From: Pseudarthrobacter sp. W1I19 | GTDB taxonomy: Bacteria; Actinomycetota; Actinomycetes; Actinomycetales; Micrococcaceae | Direction of reading: 5' to 3' | Assembly (NCBI RefSeq): GCF_030817835.1 | Contig: NZ_JAUSZR010000001.1 | Coordinates: forward strand, 3,224,001 to 3,288,000 | DNA length: 64,000 nucleotides | Program-made: the position numbers and the translations under genes | Notes under the pieces: generated by a model | What the model saw: only the letters and a program-made list of their open reading frames with translations | What the model was told of the DNA's origin: nothing | Database searches by the model: none | Shown: positions 60,684 to 64,000 of the stretch, piece after piece | Position numbering within the stretch: the first letter of the stretch is position 1 | How the letters are laid out: every line of letters starts with the position of its first letter

Positions 60684-63600
60684 TCCCACCTCCAACTCAC
60701 CCGTAGTTTCTTGCCCTCGACTGGATTGGCAAGTTCCTCGCTGATCTTCTGCCCAATCGCTTGAACCTCAACCACGCGGGCGACAACCTGGCTTTTTTCA
60801 CTGAGTCGCTGCCGTTCGCGTTCCTCCTCCTCAAGAAGGATTCGGTTGAGCTCGGCGAGTTTCCGGTGAATTTCGGCCTCTCGCTCCTCCTGCTCCCGAC
60901 GCTGGGCATCGAGAGACGCTTGCTCCTGCTGCAACTCTGCCTCACGAGCCGCGCGCTCTGCAGCCGCTTTGCGGTCAGCCTCGTCCCGCTGCCTTTGAGC
61001 TTCCTCCCGAGCATGCCGTTCTGCTTCCTCCCGACGGCACCGCTCAGCTTCATCCCGTTGGCGGCGCTCAATCTCGTCGGGGTCCTCAAGCAGAGCCTCT
61101 GTCGCTGCGTGCGCTGCAGCTTCAAGGGCCGGTTTGAGCGGGGCATGCAGCTCCGCTTGGGATGCGGCCTCGCGCAGCTGAGCCAGCGCCTGGGCGGCGC
61201 GCTCGCCACCCAGCGAGGGCAGCTTGTCGATGAGCCCCCAGTTCGCACCACGGATGGCAGCCACAATGTCACCCGCAGCGCTGATTGATTTCGCTATGGT
61301 TTGCGGCTCGGCTGGCAGGTCGAACTGGGCAAGGGCCTCGATCCTCGCCACCGGCCCGTTGGCCGCGGAAAGGACGGCGATTAAGTCCCGCGCGCGCTTA
61401 ATGCTCTGCCATCGCGGTGCAATTTCGGTGAGTCCAAGTGTCTCAAAGTGCGCGGTCAGCTCCGTCGCCGCGTTCTCGGTAGCCTGGACCGCCGGACGGA
61501 CCCTGCTCACTAGCCCGTCACTGACGCGTTCCACGGCTGCTGTCGATAGGTGATACTCGTCTGCGCCCACTCCGAAAAGTGTTTTAGCACGAGTAAGCGC
61601 GATTTGCCACTCCTCCTCCGACGGCAGCAGGGGCTCACGCAGCAGCATGTCCGGAGCCAGGCCACCGATTCCAGGCTCAGCCGTGCGTGCCCCGGCCCGG
61701 TGCCACTCGCGGTCGGTGATCTTGGCCCATGCCAGGACCAGGAGGTCCATGGTGTCCATCGTCATGCCACGCTCGGCCAGCAAACCGCGCAGGGTTCCGA
61801 CTGTCACATCGCCAGTGCCCGCGGCGCGGGTGAACTCATCAAAGAACGCAAAGTGCTGTGCATCAAGCGCGTAAGTGGTTTCGCGCAGTGCACCTATGCC
61901 ATAAGCGGTCACTAGGCGGCGTACACGGGTTCCGGCAGCCCGGTCGACATTGGGCAGCCGACCTCCGGCGTCCACGGCTTTGCGTGCCAGTTCCAGAACG
62001 GCGTTGAGCTCCGCTCTGCGGACCTCCTCCATGCCACGCTCAATCTCCGGGTGCTTGGGGTACCGGGCAGTCAACGCCGAGCCGAGCACGCTCGTGACGG
62101 CATCCCGCAAGGTCGCTACCGAGGGCTGGGTCGCTGTGAACCCGTCAGCAAGGGTGACAAAGTTGGGCCCGGAAACGAAGGTCCCAAGGTTCTCCTCATT
62201 TCTAGCGTCCACTCCATAGGCTTGGCGCAGCAGGGCGGCAAGCTGACTGCGCAGCGAGTCACGCTGCCCCGTCAGAAGCCGGCGGGCCGGCTCCCGGTCG
62301 CCGACCGGGAGGTTTGCGGCATATTGGTCGAACCGGTCACCGGTCAGCAAGTACTCGAGCTGGACGAGTTTGCCCACGTCCTCCATTCGCTGTGCCGTCA
62401 GAAAATGCGGGATCCACGCGATTGTGTCGCTGACCACACCGTCCTGCCGAAGCGTGTACATACGCTCGACATCATCCGACGGTCCGCGGTCATCCATGTC
62501 GTCAAAGGGGAAGTCGATCACGAGCTTCCATCGTCCGTCTGAGGCCTTGAGCGCCTCGACAGGGAGGGCGGCCTTGTCCCGGACGTTCCCGAAAACGACG
62601 TCGACCGTTCGTTTCTGGCCTCGCCAGATGTGGTCGAGCGCGTACTCGCCCGCGTACGACCCCGTGGTAACGGCGTTGATTTCAGCGATTACCGTGTCAC
62701 GGATAAGGCGGCGGCGGTTCGCGTGGGAGTCCTCCTGCGTGACATGTGCGAGGATCGCGTCGAAGTCCACGCCGGTCAGCTGAAGGCTGATCACCGGGTC
62801 CGCCGTTGAGCCGACCGTAATTTCCGAAAACTTGGCCTGCCATTCAGTGGCCAGGGTCACGACCTGCCCGGACACATTGCCGCCGAACATTGACACGACG
62901 CTGCCGAAGTTGAGCGCGGCGAGCTTGGATGCCGTCAGGTCCTTCAGCGACGTGGCCCCCGGGGCGATGGCCGCGACAAGAAGGGTCTTGGCGAGGCGGT
63001 CCTCGCGGCGGAACGAGTCGTTGCGGTCGAGGTTTCGGGCGTCCGCGTCGCTGACTTGGTGTTTGTCCAGCAGGTATGGGCGCATCTTTCCACGGTAGAA
63101 GGACGATGCGGCCTCAAAGACCTTGACCATGTCGTCGGTCAGAGGCTTGGCGTCGCCGAGCACGATGGCGTCGAACAGGTCACCGACCGGGATGACGTCT
63201 CCGACAGTCAGCTCATCACGCCCGCGGTACAGCAGCTCGCTCATGATTTTCAGCGCGGTGCGTTCGCGTTGCATGATCGCCGACAGCGCGACCATGGCGT
63301 CCACGAGCGCCGGGGAGAACGGATAAACCTTTTCGAAGTCCACGGCTCCCGAGCCGACTGAATCCGTCAGCAGGTGCTTCCAGTCTGTCGGATTTGCCCG
63401 CACCCTTGCAACGGCGGCGGCCAGCGACATTTTGCCGGTCTCGGACGCCGGCGACAGCAGGCGTTTGTTGACGATCTCTGGAAGGTCCGCGGCGGCAAGG
63501 GTAATTTTGTCGAATCGATCTTCCCACCACTGAAACGAATCTTCCAGGGCGACTTGCTCTGCGCCGACGTTGCCGCCGCCCAGGAACTCCTTCAGTGCTC

Positions 63601-64000
63601 GCTGCCGCGCGACGAACGAGATCATCGGGATCGCCATCTGCCCCGAACCGGTTTCGACAAGCTTGGCTACCTTGGAGGTCTCGTTTTGGATGAAAGCCGA
63701 GTCGCGCAGGTGGTTGGCGAGCCACAGCACCAGTTCATCAAGAAACAGCACTAAGCCGTCATAGCCGAGCCCTTTGGCATGCTCCGTCATGATCCGGAGC
63801 CCCTGATCGATCGGAAGCCAGGCCGAGGTGGAGGTGTAGGCCTCGAAATAAGTCTCTACCAACGTGGCGGCCACCGCCTGCCGGTCCCGTTCGCTTGCGG
63901 TGCCAGCGGCCGCCGCGTCCAGCTCCGCCGCCGTCAGCCCTCCCCCGCTCAGGGTCCCCAGCACCGGGTCGAGGTCAGAGGCAAACTTCGAGAAGAACAG
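60680..64000 (-). CDS. pglY: BREX type 2 P-loop ATPase PglY, 5' end outside the window
   Basis: The frame is open from the right edge of the window to the stop at 60680 (over 1,105 residues), so the start and probably the Walker A region are missing. Visible are [38 protein letters not shown], a Walker B-like segment, then [13 protein letters not shown], and [31 protein letters not shown]. These are typical of the large BREX ATPase (BrxC/PglY). The last 120 residues are a dense Glu/Arg/Gln coiled coil. It is the most upstream BREX gene here; pglX and pglW are expected beyond the edge. Overlaps pglZ by 4 nt. Confidence 0.88.
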   Translation of the reverse strand: MFFSKFASDLDPVLGTLSGGGLTAAELDAAAAGTASERDRQAVAATLVETYFEAYTSTSAWLPIDQGLRIMTEHAKGLGYDGLVLFLDELVLWLANHLRDSAFIQNETSKVAKLVETGSGQMAIPMISFVARQRALKEFLGGGNVGAEQVALEDSFQWWEDRFDKITLAAADLPEIVNKRLLSPASETGKMSLAAAVARVRANPTDWKHLLTDSVGSGAVDFEKVYPFSPALVDAMVALSAIMQRERTALKIMSELLYRGRDELTVGDVIPVGDLFDAIVLGDAKPLTDDMVKVFEAASSFYRGKMRPYLLDKHQVSDADARNLDRNDSFRREDRLAKTLLVAAIAPGATSLKDLTASKLAALNFGSVVSMFGGNVSGQVVTLATEWQAKFSEITVGSTADPVISLQLTGVDFDAILAHVTQEDSHANRRRLIRDTVIAEINAVTTGSYAGEYALDHIWRGQKRTVDVVFGNVRDKAALPVEALKASDGRWKLVIDFPFDDMDDRGPSDDVERMYTLRQDGVVSDTIAWIPHFLTAQRMEDVGKLVQLEYLLTGDRFDQYAANLPVGDREPARRLLTGQRDSLRSQLAALLRQAYGVDARNEENLGTFVSGPNFVTLADGFTATQPSVATLRDAVTSVLGSALTARYPKHPEIERGMEEVRRAELNAVLELARKAVDAGGRLPNVDRAAGTRVRRLVTAYGIGALRETTYALDAQHFAFFDEFTRAAGTGDVTVGTLRGLLAERGMTMDTMDLLVLAWAKITDREWHRAGARTAEPGIGGLAPDMLLREPLLPSEEEWQIALTRAKTLFGVGADEYHLSTAAVERVSDGLVSRVRPAVQATENAATELTAHFETLGLTEIAPRWQSIKRARDLIAVLSAANGPVARIEALAQFDLPAEPQTIAKSISAAGDIVAAIRGANWGLIDKLPSLGGERAAQALAQLREAASQAELHAPLKPALEAAAHAATEALLEDPDEIERRQRDEAERCRREEAERHAREEAQRQRDEADRKAAAERAAREAELQQEQASLDAQRREQEEREAEIHRKLAELNRILLEEEERERQRLSEKSQVVARVVEVQAIGQKISEELANPVEGKKLRVSWRWE

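Overview
The window is high-GC DNA with dense, actinobacterial-style gene packing (GTG/TTG starts, 4-nt ATGA/GTGA overlaps, twin-arginine lipoprotein signals, type 2 BREX genes). The gene content (AAHS transporter, threonate operon, GH127 operon, yeast-type cytosine deaminase) suggests a soil Micrococcaceae such as Arthrobacter or Pseudarthrobacter; this is inference, as there is no rRNA or tRNA to confirm it. I see no complete transposase, integrase or CRISPR array.

Left part (1-31 kb), catabolism. 0-6.2 kb: an acyl-CoA/aromatic-type cluster (flavin reductase, thiolase, alpha/beta hydrolase, metallo-beta-lactamase-fold hydrolase, AAHS-family MFS importer). 6.5-10.8 kb: a complete four-carbon sugar-acid (probably D-threonate) operon of KdgT-type permease, DUF1537 kinase and PdxA2-type dehydrogenase, followed by a DeoR regulator. 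10.8-16.1 kb: an unstable zone in which the 3' end of that DeoR gene recurs twice as decayed copies. An AT-richer block (membrane protein plus two GT4 glycosyltransferases) and a frameshifted amidase lie between the copies. 16.2-23.3 kb: YciI-like protein, cytosine deaminase, membrane-anchored HNH protein, a frameshifted YVTN beta-propeller, a TIR-domain membrane protein with a DUF4231 (SLATT-like) partner, an Asp/Glu racemase-like protein and a secreted subtilase. The propeller, TIR and DUF4231 genes are bracketed by about 145-bp direct repeats. 23.5-30.2 kb: a LacI-controlled operon (ABC substrate-binding protein, two permeases, GH127 beta-L-arabinofuranosidase).

Middle (30.7-33 kb): a sulfite-oxidase-like molybdoenzyme, its ferredoxin-reductase-like partner and a DUF6510 protein, then a MazEF-type pair whose toxin is frameshifted.

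Right part (33-64 kb), a defence island. A complete type I Wadjet system (jetABCD, minus strand) is followed by a DUF4230 protein, an unrecognised two-gene cassette (440-aa protein with an Ala/Gly-rich membrane hairpin plus a 75-aa helical protein), and a 2,152-aa protein joining Swt1-type HEPN, transglutaminase-like, DUF4011, SF1 helicase, Vsr-like nuclease and DUF3320 regions. Next comes a patchwork of remnants and unknown small membrane proteins (49.4-54.4 kb), including a truncated GAF-type regulator. Last is a type 2 BREX (Pgl-like) locus, pglY-pglZ-brxD-brxHI, running off the right edge with pglY cut at its 5' end; pglW and pglX would be expected beyond it.

The most promising material for an undescribed system is the 440-aa/75-aa cassette, the composite HEPN-transglutaminase-helicase-Vsr protein, the TIR/DUF4231 cassette between direct repeats, and the three-gene membrane cassette at 52.2-53.8 kb.
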